Of a stretch of 64,000 nt of DNA, positions 24,301-37,540 are shown in pieces. Where the stretch lies: contig CM034138.1 in NCBI GenBank assembly GCA_019914995.1, positions 3,224,001-3,288,000 of the forward strand. Reading direction: 5' to 3'. The notes under the pieces were generated by a model that was not told where the DNA came from, made no database searches, and saw only the letters and a program-made list of their open reading frames with translations. Source of the stretch: Acanthochlamys bracteata (lineage: Eukaryota > Streptophyta > Magnoliopsida > Pandanales > Velloziaceae). Position 1 is the stretch's first letter. The number at the start of each line of letters is the position of its first letter. Both the position numbers and the translations under genes were made by a program.

Positions 24301-26011
24301 GGCAAATGGATAAGCATTAACTACCAGCTCCACTCCTTGAACCATTAAGGGAATTCTCTTGTGGATGACCTCAATCGAGTGCGTGCTGCCATCTGCTAGC
24401 TCAACATTCAGCGATCTGACGGGAGTATTTTCTAGCTTCAAGTGCTTGGCTAAGGTGTGAGAAATAAAATTGTGGGTACTTTCTGAATCGATCAATATGA
24501 ACACTTCTTGTCTTTTTATTTTTCCCACAACACGTACGGTCTGCGGCCCTACCATCCCATTCATTGCACTAAGAGATAGAGTAGCTCCATCTGCCAGCTC
24601 TTCTTCTTCAGGACTGTCCTCATTGCCTTCAATTTCTACTGCACAAGAGACCTCAATGGAATATAAGCGGGTCACACATTTATGTCCTGGTACATACCTT
24701 TCATCACAGTAAAAGTGTAACCCTTTTGTGCGTCGGGCGTTAATCTCAGCTACTGACAACTTGGAACTCTTAGAACGAAGGTTCTGCCCAGCCACTGGCG
24801 CGCTTTGGAGACTTGTTGTGCTGCTGTTTGTCCCCCTTGTCCCTGAAAAGTTTATTGTTGGAGCTCTACTAGCCATTCCTCTCTCTAGTCTACTGCTGGT
24901 TGAATCCGTGGTAGTTTTGAAGTCAAACATCTTGGCCAACATGTAAGTTATCTGCAGGTCTTGTGGGCGAGCTGCCATGACATCCATGGCTAGCTTGCAG
25001 TTTAGTCCCCTACAAAATTGCCCAATTAAATCCCGCTCCGTGGTATATGGTAAACGAGTCCGGAGTTCTTCAAAAGCTGTAAGGTACTCACTAATGGTAC
25101 CCGTTTGCTGGAGTTGTTGTAAAGAGAAGCTGAGATTGCCGAACGCATTTGGTCCGAACGTTAGGATGATTGCATCCTTAAGCTCTTCCCATGTATGTTG
25201 GGGACGGTCTTGCTCATAACTTTGATACTAGTGGTTGGCCTCATCCTGTAAATACATTGTGGCTATATTAACTCGATCCCAGTGAGGGGTATGGTAATAC
25301 CTGAAGTACTTGTCTGCCGAGTAGAGCCATTCGTTAGGTCTCGTTCCATTGAAGTAGGAAAATTTGTACTTTTCCCTACTTCCAGTATTGAAGTGCTCCC
25401 AAGGTTGTTGTTGACTGTTTTGGGCACTTCCTTGATGCATTAGGTTGTAGTTGGTGAGGTTAGGAGTACCATATGCCGAATATGTGTTCGGAGCTCTAAT
25501 AGTAGGCGGTTGTCCCATAGTCGGTTGTTTAGAGGAAGAAGAAGAGAGGTTTGATGTGAACATTCGGTTCGGTCTTGCTTGGGTACAATGATCGTCTTGA
25601 AAAAAAAGATTTTGGTCTTATAAAGAGTGGCTTGTTTGCTGTAAATAGGTTGGCATATGATTTTTGCTGGGGGCTGGAATTTCTTCCATAGTTTGCTTGA
25701 AATTGGACTCTAAATTTCCCCCCTTGTTTTCTGTTTTTGCTAAAATTTTTGTTTTGGTTTAAATCCACAAGAGTTTTCAACAACATAGGAACCTCTAGTA
25801 GTTGTTCTAGGGTATTGGCCATGCGTCGCATCTCCTCACGTAACGTAGGTTCGTCTTCTTCATGAATTGATCTTGGAGAATTGTAAGATGTCTCCCATGG
25901 TAATAGTTTATGTTTAAAGTTAGAAAGGTCAAGCAACCATTTGGAATCAATACGATGATTACTACTATTAATTACATTTGTATTAAATTCATTACAATGT
26001 TCATCGTACAT
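20860..26011 (-). mobile_element. Ty3/gypsy LTR retrotransposon, broken
   Basis: A fossil Ty3/gypsy element lies on the minus strand. Parts in order: gag (about 26011-24700) with a CX2CX4HX4C-like knuckle (FYCDERYVPGHKC), aspartic protease region (about 24500), reverse transcriptase with the FFDD box (about 23480), RNase H (ETDASSKGIGAVLTQ, about 23050), and integrase core and C-terminal region down to about 21560. The gag and RT wording is of the chromovirus type, though I saw no clear chromodomain. A probable LTR lies at the low-coordinate end. No matching LTR or primer-binding site was found beyond gag. The element is broken, with several breaks, and looks old. Confidence 0.88.
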
Positions 26012-27535
26012 ATGAACAAAGCATATTAAAGCATGTTTTAATTGTAATAAATTTCATTTTTTTTCAAATTTTAAGTTCCGTTATTTCATATATTTAAATT
26101 ATCATTTTAATTTTATTTTAATTTTTATATCAAATTTTACTTTCATTAAAATATAACTTTATTTATTTTAATTATCATTATGATCTCTATTTCTACCAAA
26201 TTTTATTTTTATCAAACTTTATTTTTAAAAAATTAATTTTTGTGAAGCTTAATTTCATATAATTAAAACAGCATTAGTGAACCCAATAAGAATGACGTTT
26301 GTATAAAAACGAAGCACCAGAGTAAACAGTCGTTACGGATCTTCCAAAAGAAATTTTAAAATAATTGTGTAAAGTAATATCTCAAATACGTATGGAACGT
26401 TGTACTGAACCTTTGATTTGAATATAACATTACAAATCGACGCAGAAGTAGGTAACCCTGAGAATACAATTTTTTAGATCAAGTCACACTAGCAGCAACT
26501 GTGAAACTATAACAAAAAGAAATAAAGGAACCTGCTTAACTGCAATTTTCCAAACATAACAACATTTGCTCCACTAATTCAAGACTATTAGATAGACCTT
26601 AAATAAAATAAAACTCAACTCTAAAAATTAGCTCAAGAGATGAGAGTACCTAAATCCATATAAATAGTCACTTAGTTTGACAACTAAGTAATGTAAGATA
26701 ATTCAACACTCCTCTCACGCGTAAAAATTGCCACCTAAAAAATTTTTCCTGGCCTCCAAAGGTGCCTACTTTCTCTCCATCTAAACCATAGTTCTCCAAC
26801 GACCTGTTCTCACTTGGCATGATTATCTACATTGTCATAGTCAAATCAAGCCTATGCAACTAGATATGTAGATAAGCACATTTGAAACGATGAATGATCC
26901 TGCCACCTTAAGTCTGCTTGGTACGACAACAACTGACACTCATCACAACAAAGACAAAACAACTGAAAGTATTCCTTTTCAGAGACACGTTGGGAACAAT
27001 TCTCAAATAGAAGTATAGAACCATATCAGAGTATCATAAAAATTTTTGAAGGCAAGAAACAACCAGGACTATCAGCAGTTGTAGGTTATCTAGAATCTAG
27101 AAACCAGATATTTAGAGGAACCAGAGCAAGGACAACAAGTGATCACCTTAATTCATATGAACATAACATTTTATTGTACTTACATTTTCTTTCGTGTATA
27201 TCAAAGTCAGTAATAGGTATACATCAGCACATGACACTTTTGTTCTAGTATAAAATATACACAATTACATACATGTACATATAGATCGTATTCTGAACTA
27301 ATTTATGCTTTTTTTTTTCAAGAGAAGTACTTGAAGGTCCTAATTGACAAGAATGTTACCCACAGCATGAGGCTTCATGGTAATGGAAAGTAGCCAGCAA
27401 CCTGTAATGACGCACTTCTCAAATCAAAGAAGTATAAACATACAAGCAGTTCAGCATATCATAATGCATACCTCTTACGGTGAGATCATTATAGTGCAAA
27501 CAGCGAATATCTGTGAACAAGGATTCCGATGTAGC
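26012..27535. other. Intergenic region between the gypsy element and the DUF688 gene
   Basis: AT-rich for the first 300 bases, then mixed composition that likely includes the 3' UTR of the DUF688 gene. No recognisable gene, PBS or LTR was found here. Confidence 0.4.
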
Positions 27536-29750
27536 TCAAATCTCAGAATGCTGAGCTACGGGCTTCACTAATACCTACAAAGAATAGAACTATCGGCAAA
27601 CTTCTCCTTTTACAGAATACTACAGAGATAAACATGAAGAAAGAAAACCTTACATCTGCAAATCTGATCTGTCGATGAGGTTTGGAAGGCTTATTGTCAG
27701 CCCTTTTAGTATCGATGTGCGATGCTTGGGTAGAATTCTTCTTACTCTTGACTTCTATACCCAACAATGATTTTGGAGAATTTGTGGATGAAACCGAAGG
27801 TAAGGTCCTCCAAAGCCATGATTCAGAAGGCGATTTAGGCAATGGGGGTGGGAGAAGAGGAGACTGTGCAGTATCATCATGCTGCAAATTTTTTCGCACT
27901 TGAACACACGAAAGGTCATCATGAGGACCATATAGTGTAGAAGAATCGTCCCTTATTTGCAAAGAAAGTGGTCTTTCAGATTCAAGAGTCTTAGAGATGC
28001 ATTGTGTTGTACCTGATACACAAATTCTAGAAACAGAGTTCTCCATCTTATCATTGGCAACTGTTGCCTTGACATTGAAAGGGACATCCACAAAGGTTAA
28101 ATTTGAAGTAGAAAATTCTGTTGTAAGCACAGAATCCATAGATAAAGTTCTCCCAGCTCCAGGGCTTAATGAGCCTGATCCCTTCAAACTACCACTGTGA
28201 GTTGCTTCCAAGTACTTCTCACCTTTATCACTCAAATCAGAGGCACCATCCTTTGAACTGTTCTTTCCACTGGTTGGGGTCCCAAGAAAACCCCTCCCTT
28301 CATAAAATGGTGATTGTGGTGCTTCATTCTTGTAAGGTGAAATTCCACTTCCTGATCGTCTGTATGGAGAAGAACCATCAGTTGTTGGAGAATCACTCCA
28401 ATCATAGAGCAGATTTGATTCGCTTGTTGGCCTACTGGCATCCTCCAACTGAGCAGGATCACCACGCCCATGCTTATGCTTATAGACTGCTTCGCATGAG
28501 TTCTTGGCAAAAATTTTTAAAAAAAAGTCTAAGGAACCAATAAACAACAATAAAAATAAATTTTCATGTAAGATCACCAATTTCTAACTTGATTACCTCA
28601 TATCCTAACCGGTGCACAGAAGCATTGCGTGTGCTTTTGAGTGGAGAGCTATTAATCTTCCTAAGATGCTGAGGCGGGCGTCTCCGAACCTTCATTCCAG
28701 TAACAGGATTCAAAAGGCCAAATGGTCCCTTCAAGCAAAGCCGAGGTAGCAAACCGCAACCTTTATGTACCATATGGCTCGAATGATCATCTTCAAATTC
28801 TTCCTCCATCTCCTTTTCATCGTCATCATCGTAACGAGTCTTCTCTAAAGTGAGCTCAGGAGCATAATCAACTCCAAGTGGGAACTGCATTGATTGAATG
28901 GCCAATTTACAGCCATTTCGATTCACATTCCTCTCTATAGAGGCTGGTGTAGGCCTCGGCAACTCTCTGATGCCGAAGTATTCCTCTTTGGACCACACTG
29001 CGGCGAGCTCGAAGCCACTGCCTGTGCTGCAGGAAGAAATCGGCCAATCATGAAGTCCCTAGCCTGTGGATCAGTCCAAAACCTTCCCAGCGTCTCTGTT
29101 CTACCGCTCACACCGCTAACGCTGCAATTCATTGCGAACGAATCCGTCCGCGACAATACGTCCAAAGCATCAGCAAACTCATCTTCGTCGTCCTCCTTTT
29201 CACCGTTCTCAAAACCTTCATCTCGTGAATTCCCCGCAACCATTTTCACCTTCCTCTCCTCTAAATCTTTCGACTTCTCTACCGAAGACTCTACAAAACA
29301 ATCCTTGCTTTCATTTCGAAACGAAGCACTGTTACTAGTAGTAATACTAGAAGAATAATCTAAACCAACAACAGCTGCTAATTCTTTATCAGGCGGTTCA
29401 ATTTCAGACTCCAAATCATTGCTCTTGGCAATAGTAAGCCTACCAGGCGGTGGTTTCGGTCGAGTTCGAACCGAGTTAGCAACATTTATTGCAGCTGTAG
29501 AGTCGTCTTTAGGGCGTCCAGGAGATTGTTCCCATACAAAAGGAACAATTCCTGGTTTACCAACAGGACCAGATTTCAAATCAGATTTATAGAAAGGCAA
29601 TGAAGATCTACGAGCACTGTTACTGTTATCACCGGTGGTAGATGAAGTAGTAGTATCGAGGGGAACAGAGATGCGGCGAGCTGAGAGAAGCGGCGCGTTT
29701 AAGTTCAGCTGCTGTTGCTGCAGTTTGTCGTCGGAGATCAAATCACCCAT
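27536..29750 (-). CDS. DUF688-family protein, with an apparent frameshift in exon 1
   Basis: Three exons on the minus strand, 29750-28597, 28502-27654 and 27574-27536, with GT-AG junctions. Family marks of plant DUF688: LNAPLLSARRISVP near the N-terminus, KPGIVPFVWEQSPGRPKD, DFMIGRFLPAAQAVA, the cysteine block KGCGLLPRLCLKGPFGLLNP, and near the C-terminus LLPPPLPKSPSESWLWRTLP. The protein would be about 680 residues, low-complexity and acidic in the middle (DDDDEKEMEEEFEDD), and probably soluble; its biochemical role is unknown. Exon 1 is 1154 bases, one short of a multiple of three, and the conserved frame changes between about 29030 and 28980. As it stands, translation would end at 28935 after about 270 residues. 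Either the allele is broken or one base is missing from the assembly. Confidence 0.85.
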
Positions 29751-32700
29751 GGAAGCAGATGAAATCTGGAATTAATTGATCGAGTTGTTGAATGAAGTAA
29801 AACGGAGTTTCGAATTCATTTTGTCTTGTTTTGTCAGTATACATTATACAATGAGAGAGAAGAGAGAGAAAGGAGGTGAGATTTCTCTTACGTTTACTTG
29901 GGGAATTTTGACTCGGACAGGTGTAGAGATTCATTCATTTCGTTTTGAAATTAAGAATTTTCGCTTCGCTGTTTAAATGCGTCGGCACTCGGCGGGGCCG
30001 CGGGGGAATCATGTGACGCGAAATCATTCAATTTCTTTTTAGTATTTTGTTTGCAGTTCAGGCCCGATAATTGCTTCTTTCACATTATTGTATCTCTGTA
30101 AAACACTAAACCTGCGGTTTCAGTTCAGACAAGTGAGAAGAAAATAGGTTTCATACTTTTTGGAGCATTTAGAGTAATTTTGAGATACAATTTTTTTTAA
30201 AAATATATATTTTTAAAAATATAAGTTCTATTTTTTTATTTTTAAAAAAGTTTTAAATAAATTTTTTTATATTTTTAAATTTTTAAATGATTTTTTTAAT
30301 ATTTGTAAAAATACACTACAAAATATGAATTGAAAATTTTAAAAATAATTTTGAAGGGATGGAATGGCAAACCGTATCAAAATAGTATCATCTAAATCCC
30401 GGATATTTCTCGCATCATTTATTAATTCACAACATGTTTCTGAACGGTCGTTTGAATCTCACGCAAATTGCAACACGAGAATAAAGTGGAACTGGAATAC
30501 ATGAAGAAGAAATATTTCTATTATAATTAAATAGTTTTTTTCCAAAAATATATCTTTTCAGTGAATTTTTTAATCATAAATGTAGTCCAACATTAACTTA
30601 TGACAGCAATTTTCACCTTAGTTTTATAAAATGGCTTTTCATTGAACCGTAAATAGGTGAAAGAATTCTCCAAAAATCTTTTAATTAACATCAAATGCAT
30701 CTATATTGCAAATTATACACCTCTACTATTAGCCTCCCAAGTACGCAATTTATTTATTCTTTTTTATTTATTTATATACTAAATTTATATATTCCACTTT
30801 TAGTTTGAACTTATTTTAATAAAATAATAATATAACAGTTAAATTCTTTCTTTTTTGCCAGATATATTTCTATAGTTATTTTAAAATTAAAAATATTATT
30901 TTATAACTAACTCTTAATAAAAAGTAAATATAAACATTAAATTTCAATCACTACTTAAATAATTAATATTTTAAAATTTATTTTTAAAAACTCTACTTCT
31001 TGTCAAAGTAAATATACACTAATAAAAAAGATGCGTTATAAAATTTGCGGAGTAGTTCGGTCACGGTCAGTTGCACAAGTGCAATTTGCCACTGTGTTGC
31101 TGGTTGGTATATTATCATAGTTGACCCATAGCCACTGGGCTGGAAAGTACCTCTATTATATAAACAATTAATTTTCTCAAGGAGCATTTGCCGTAAGCTT
31201 TTTTTTAAAAATATTTTAAATTTTTTATTATATATTTATTAATAAATTATAATAAAATTTTATATCATTTATTTTATATTTTTAATTCAATATTTTTTTT
31301 AAAATTTTATTTATCGAATAAATAAAATATTTTTTATTTTAAAAAAATAATTTGAAAGAATTTTCAAAACGGTCATAGCGATGAATTCCAACGTCTATAG
31401 ACGTTCATTATATGACTGAAATATTCTTTATTAATATACTAAAATAGCAATATTTATGGTTTGATTTATCAATGAATGGAACTAACTTAAACTATATGAA
31501 GGCTGTCCTGTTCTAGCATTTCCTTTTGCGAGTTCTAAGAGTCAGCAATAGATAGGTTGGGAACAAAGTTTTTTTTTTCAAAAAAATTATTTTTTAAAGT
31601 GATGTTTAAAAATTTAAAAATAAATTAAATAGAAAATTGTTAGAAGTAATACTTTTTATAAAAGGCATCACATTCGAATGTAAACAAATATACCCTAAGT
31701 GTTTCATACGTATATAGAAAAAGAGCAAATATTATTTGAATTAGGTTTGCCGGAAATGAAAAATGTGAATTTAATTAGAGTATAGGTGACACAATCTAAT
31801 TAGTAGTTAAAAATGCAGTATCAAACCGGAAGCAAATAATTTTTTCATTTATAATTTTAATATATTTTTACATATATCTAACAATTTTATTTAAAATTTT
31901 AAAAAATATAAAAAAGTTTATATAATAAAATCTTTTTATTATATATTTATTATTTTATTTGAATAAAAAAAACTTATTTTCTAAAAAAATAAAACAATTA
32001 TTATTATCAAAAAAATCTATTTTAAAGATATTTTTAAAAACTCCCTAATATATGTAAACTCCGAATTAAATTATCCTCGTACTCATTTCTTCTTTCAAAT
32101 AAGTTTCATCGTAAATAAAAAATTAAATTCTTTAAAAAATAGTTTAAAATAGTGTTTAATTATTTTTTGAAAAGAGCTAAAAAAATAAAATTATATTAAA
32201 AAATATAGAAATAATAAATTGTAAATTAAAATTTTGTGTGTGAAATAAACATTTTTAATTTTTATACACATAATATACATAAAACTTTTAAATTTTAATT
32301 TTGATAAAAAAATTAAAATTTCGAACTATTGAAACACATCTGAAAACGATTCAACACTAACAAACGAGTACTATTTGTTGGGAAGCCTAACTTTTGTTTT
32401 GACGATTCCTTTCCGGTACCGTTCCAATTCCTTGATTTTCAGGTTCCAACGAATCACAAAGAAATTAATATTTGGCATTTTCATTTTCTTCGTCAGAAAA
32501 ATTAAAAAAGATCTTTCAATGAAGGTTGGTACCATACCATAACGTTTTTTTTATAATACTATATTCCTACATGTTTTCAAAAAAATTTTATAATCGCATC
32601 AGATAATTTTATGTTTATTTGATATATTTACTAAATAAAAAAATTATTTGTTTGATGTGAAATCATAATTTTCAAAATACTGAATAGTTTCAATGCCTTT

Positions 32701-33054
32701 TTAGGGTACTTTTTAAGTGCTTCTTTATCTTTATTTTATTTTTTATTTTTTCAAAATCTTTTTATAGTATTATATAAAATTTCTTTAAATTTTAAAAATA
32801 TAAGTTAATTTTAAAACCAATCTATGTTTTTCACTTGACTATACTCTTCATAGTAAAATATAAAGTTTTTGATATTTTCAAAACTTAACAAGGGCATTTT
32901 AGATTTTTGTACAAAATTTGTATTATTTATTAGTTACTTTATTCTTCTAATAAAAAGGTACCTTTTTACATTTTATTGCTCACATTTTTATTTTTTTTCT
33001 AATTTAGTCTTATTATTTTCGTATCGAAGTAGATCCTAAAACTCAACTAGCTAA

Positions 33055-33297
33055 GGAGCGTTTGAGAGTAGTTTTATAATGTATTTTTAAAAAAAATATT
33101 TTTATTCTATTTTAAAAAATAAAATTTATCTTTTTGATCATAAAAAATAAGAAAAATAAATAATAATAAGACATACAACATATAATTTTTTTATATTTTT
33201 TAAAATTTAAAACAAAATTTATAAAATATTATAAAAAATTTATTTAAAAACATAAACTAAAAAAATTAAAAATTATATTTTTTTCCAAACGGGCCCC
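33055..33297. repeat. MITE-like element, GCGTTTG family
   Basis: About 240 bp, starts GGAGCGTTTGAGAGTAG and ends TTCCAAACGGGCCCC, an imperfect inverted repeat, with the standard AT-rich interior of this family. Confidence 0.45.
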
Positions 33298-33382
33298 AAA
33301 ATTGAATAATTTAGCAGTAACACTCCGTTGTTCTCAAAATTGCTACACATAGTTTTTCAATATAATTTTGATAGATCACTAC

Positions 33383-33572
33383 GAGCGTGTTTACTAACAT
33401 TCCAATTTTATTTTTCTCAAATTCATTTTTAATATAAAATAAATAAAAATTTTAATTTTGAAACTTAATATTATTAATTAAATTAATATAAAAATTTTAC
33501 TTTTATTATATATTTTTAAATTTTAATTTATTTTTTAAAATTTATTTTTTAAAACTTTCAAATTTCACGCCC
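33383..33572. repeat. Possible copy of the GGGCGTGTTTA MITE
   Basis: Starts GAGCGTGTTTACTAACA and ends TTTCACGCCCT. These ends resemble the element at 11591-11850, but the right end is shorter and the interior has drifted. Confidence 0.35.
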
Positions 33573-33990
33573 TTCAATGACGTGAACAACTTAGAATTTA
33601 AAATAAGAGAGAACTGCTAGCTAACTAACTATTACCTATTATTTATCACAATAAAAAATGTGCTAGAGTTCCATTATATAATTGTATGAACGTAGAGAGT
33701 CTTAATATTAATATTAAATTTTAGAGTTTTATTTCAAAGTTATATATATATATATATATATTCATATGATGAAAATTCTTAAGTTAGCAATTATCAACAA
33801 TTATATAATTCATTATTTTCTTAATTATAAATTGTTTCGATAGACAAAGGTAAATTGAAGTTTATTTACAAGCTATATACAGTTGAATTAATTAAAGAAT
33901 CAGAATCAATTAAATCCTTTACAAACTATCAAGTACATATAATTCATATGTATGTACAAAATAAGAAAAAAATTACTGTACAGTTTGGAA

Positions 33991-35141
33991 TCAAGGGCTG
34001 TGACCGGCGCGGCGACTGGTGATATACAATGCTGCAAGGACAACACCGATATACACCAAAACCCAAACAAGGTTTGGCCACAGTGATGGTCCAACATTTG
34101 ATCCGGCAGCAAAGGCGAAGCAGAACGTGAGGATGCAGATTGCCAGAAGTACTCGTAGAAGTTTCAGCACCGGTGACGTAGCCGTTTTCCGGCTCAACAT
34201 TAGTATCATAAGACCTACAGACCCAGCGAAAGCTCCGACGTTGGAAACGTAAAATATCCAGTAACGAACACTGTCAATTGATTTGAGTACGGATTCTCCA
34301 GCACGGTGTTCTTTATCGGAATCGGTCCAAGCGCCACCGGGAGGGTTGAGAGCTGCAGTGTAGGTAACAGAAGCAAGCATTGCACCGCCTGCGAAGAGCC
34401 AACCACGTAGGTCTTTTAACTCTTGCACTTCATCGGTTAACCCAGGCAAGAGCCAGTGCAGTTTTGCTAGGACATCGCGGACACGCTTTTGCTCCTGCTG
34501 TTGTCGTTGCTGTTGCTCATCAACACCGCCGTTGCCATTTTCTATATCTATTCCTCTCGCCTTGATATTCGTATGTATTGATGCATCTCTAAACTGTTAA
34601 AAAAGATTAAACTCTGAGGAAAACACTTTAGTTTGGGTATAGGATTTGACTATGATGCCTTCGTAGACAAGAAAGATATCGAGGTTCCACCAGATCAATT
34701 TTAGAATAAACATATTTAATTTAACCACACAAACATTTATCTATGAAATAACAAAATTAATTGGCAATTTCGGTTGAATCCTAACTTGCTCAATATCCTA
34801 ACTTGAAATAGGTTGAACTAACAATATACACGTACAAGGGACAGGTTGGGCGATTTTCAGTCAGGGCATTTAGTAATTGTTGGAGCCCTTGCAGGAGGAG
34901 CTCTTGAGATTTAGTCAGGTTCTGAAGCTCTTCTAACATGGCGTTTTGTTGCAATTGCGTACCCGCAGTATGCTTCAAACTGCTGCTATGAGTTAATCGA
35001 TCATACTACAAAAAGTAATCATAAGCTCTTCGGAGTTGACAAATATAGTATGAACAATGCACGCCAAACTGGAAATTTAAATCTTCTTGCCTGAATGATC
35101 TCGTCAGAGGATGGAAGAGCTGGTACTCCGTCGTCTCCCAT
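33991..35141 (-). CDS. PGG-domain membrane protein (275 aa)
   Basis: Three exons on the minus strand, 35141-35091, 35005-34832 and 34593-33991. Intron 1 is 85 bp and starts GC rather than GT (CAG|GCAAGA), a rare but accepted donor. The end of exon 2 is the least certain junction (TAC|GTGTAT chosen because it keeps phase). The protein has a short acidic N-terminus (MGDDGVPALPSSDEIIQ), a Gln/Leu-rich coiled-coil-like stretch (about residues 29-65), a poly-Gln/basic segment, then a PGG domain with TYTAALNPPGG (about 154-162) and four hydrophobic segments near 139-156, 186-208, 219-238 and 246-266. PGG domains usually follow ankyrin repeats in plants (ACD6-like), but none is present here. Function unknown; likely a multi-pass membrane protein. 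Confidence 0.8.
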
Positions 35142-35417
35142 TTTTCCTTTTTCTTCTGAGGATGTGAAGAGAGAGATTTGAGAACCTGATCAGAGATTCA
35201 GAGGCTCCAGGTCGAAGTTAATAAATAGAGTTTTTGCGGTGGTGTATAGGCAAATGTTGTTCAGAAGGTTCCTATTAATTTATCGTATTTATCAAACTCT
35301 AATTAATCGTATGTTCAGAAGGATTCATTCCGAGAAACTTCTTCCACACTACCGATCTAAAACAACATTTTTACTGAAATTGAAAACGAAAAGGAAAAAA
35401 AAAATGGTTGCTATCGG

Positions 35418-35426
35418 CTATTTATA
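35418..35426 (-). promoter_or_regulatory. Candidate TATA box of the PGG-domain gene
   Basis: TATAAATAG on the minus strand, about 280 bases upstream of the start codon. A weaker alternative (CTATTTATTAA) is at about 35220. Motif only. Confidence 0.35.
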
Positions 35427-35599
35427 CACCATCAATAAATTAATGACATAAGCTGAGGTGAGCTTGGCATCATATATATTATTATATTGATGCAGAGACT
35501 GGGTGAACTTTGTTTCGGACTAAGTTGAGGTGAGGTTATCATGTTTATGGAATTAAAAAAAAAATGCATTAGTAGTTATATGACAGTATAATTCACCTA

Positions 35600-37540
35600 T
35601 GATATGTGTGGTTTTTTCACCCATGCTATCCTAAGAGTCATGTTACCCAAACTATGTGATTTTTCATCACTATTATACTGTTATATGCTCACTCCTCTCC
35701 AAGAGGAATAGCCGTTGCATCTTTCAATTGAGACTCATGAATGACTGCAAGGTTGTATGTAACTGTCCCAATTTTCTATAAAACTTTATAGTGGCCATAT
35801 AATTCGTACTGGAGCTTGCGATTTCGTAGATCTGTCATGGATGACTGTAAGGTTGAAGTTTGAGAAACATTCAATCTCTAGGTTGGAACTGCTTTTCTAG
35901 ATGCTTCTTATCATATACTCGTTTTATTCTATCACGCGCCCTCTGAAGATGAAATCGTAAATCCTTTAAAATGACATCTTTGCGCTGATTTGATGACTGA
36001 GAGCATCCTTTTGAATTGGTCCAGTTGCAAATAAGACGATGGATGGTGGATGTCTACCATACACAGCTTCGAATAGGGATACATCGGTAGCCGAGTGTGT
36101 ATAAGCCTATTATATATGAGTGTTGTAATAGTATTCCGTCCAATGAAGCCATCGCATCTAATGTCTTAGTTGCTCAACACTGACATTGCAGATATGTTTC
36201 TAGATTTTTATTAACTATTTATTGACTAGCCATGAGTTTGGAAATAGTACGCGGAGCTCATATGTAGCAAGGTCCCTCGCAAGGGATGAAGCTCTTGCCA
36301 AAAGGAGCTCATGAATATCGGGAACCTATCAGAAATAATTGAAGCAAGACAGTCATGAAGCTAGATAATTTTTTTTGTGAAGATCGTAGCCACACTCATA
36401 GCATGGTGTGTGTCTTAATAGCAGAAAGTGTCCATAATTAGTGATTCTATCTACTATAAGTCGAATCCCTAGACAAATATGATTTTGCCACTCATATAAA
36501 GCAAATATCAATTCCAACATCAGCTAGTGTGTGACATTAAAAATGTGAGCTGTTAAGCGTATCAAATTAGAGCCCCACTTCGCCAGCCCAAAACGAGTTA
36601 CTAGTCCACTTCAAAATTAGCTAAGCTATCTTTTATAAAGGCACCATCCTGACTCTTACTCGGGTTTAATTTACTAAGCTTGTCAGTCTTTTGTTCGGAC
36701 CTACTCGATCCTTCACATAACTAATTTGGACACAGTTTAACTTGGAGACTCAACAATCTTCCCTCAACAATATACCAGGTGACTCCATTCTATCAGACTT
36801 TGATACTAATAAATAGAATAGGATATACAAGCTGAACTGATTGGCCAATTATTTGGCATTTAGCAAATACATGATCATTCTAGCACTCAACCAATATAAA
36901 ACAATTAAGAGGTATGAACTGTTAAACCAACAAAGCCACTACTCAACTTGACCCAACTCAATGTGAGTTATTGGCCAAAGACAGTTGCTCGACAGTAACA
37001 ATGGATAGAGATGTTTGTTGTACGATATGAGACAAAGATGTAACTAAGGCAGAGGTGTTTGCTTGGAGTGTGATTGGTGAGCAGTAGTATATTGGCGTCA
37101 CAATTTGTGTTTGAGATATTGGTGGCATAGTAGTAGGGATTATAATGGGAGAGTTATTGTTGAAGTTGATAATTATTGCAAGCGATACATACCCAAATTC
37201 TATAGGTACATCTTGTTTTTGGGCGTAAGCATAGGATTGAGGTGGCATAAGATTTGGATTTGTGAATCCCGATTCTTCTCAAATTGGCGTAGAGGGTAGT
37301 TGTGCTCTTAGAAATTCCATCATATTTGTAGCTGACGCCCAAGTTGATTGAAGCCATGAAGAGCTCATATTTGGGGCCCTTCAACATTGCTTACTTGTGG
37401 GTTAGGGTATGTCTTTTGAGTGGTGGCGAGTGTTTGTAGAAAGGTGGTGGCGTGCATGTCATGTGGAGTAGACGGTGAAGTTGGTGAACTTGGTGTGCTT
37501 GAGGTGGATGGTTTCATAAGTTGATGGCTCTGATGCTACT
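35600..37540 (-). mobile_element. Ty3/gypsy remnant, heavily decayed
   Basis: Minus-strand remnants of a Ty3/gypsy element. Short integrase-like stretches lie around 35800-36350 (for example text resembling the YSKLCMVDIHHPSS region), gag-like sequence is at about 37250-36958, and a primer-binding-site-like sequence (GTAGCATCAGAGCC on the minus strand) is next to 37540. It is much more decayed than the element at 20.9-26.0 kb, with many breaks. Confidence 0.5.
37525..37540 (-). other. Primer-binding-site-like sequence of the decayed gypsy element
   Basis: On the minus strand this reads AGTAGCATCAGAGCC, close to the initiator-Met tRNA complement TGGTATCAGAGC used by many plant LTR elements. 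It abuts the end ...TCGTAACA, a CA terminus expected of an LTR. Confidence 0.45.

Larger units (their letters stand above)
29751..33990. other. DUF688 promoter and AT-rich intergenic DNA
   Basis: The first 250 bases hold a CT-rich leader on the minus strand (TCTCTCTCCTTTCTCTC across 29850-29890). From 30150 to 33900 the sequence is extremely AT-rich with MITE-like blocks, two of which are listed separately. A third possible block is 31181-31376 (GGAGCATTTGCCGTAAGC). A TA microsatellite lies near 33741-33760. No gene was recognised. Confidence 0.5.

Noticed and set aside
24977-25219. Plus-strand frames inside the gypsy element as host genes
   Set aside because: They are antisense to gag and protease sequence of the retroelement.
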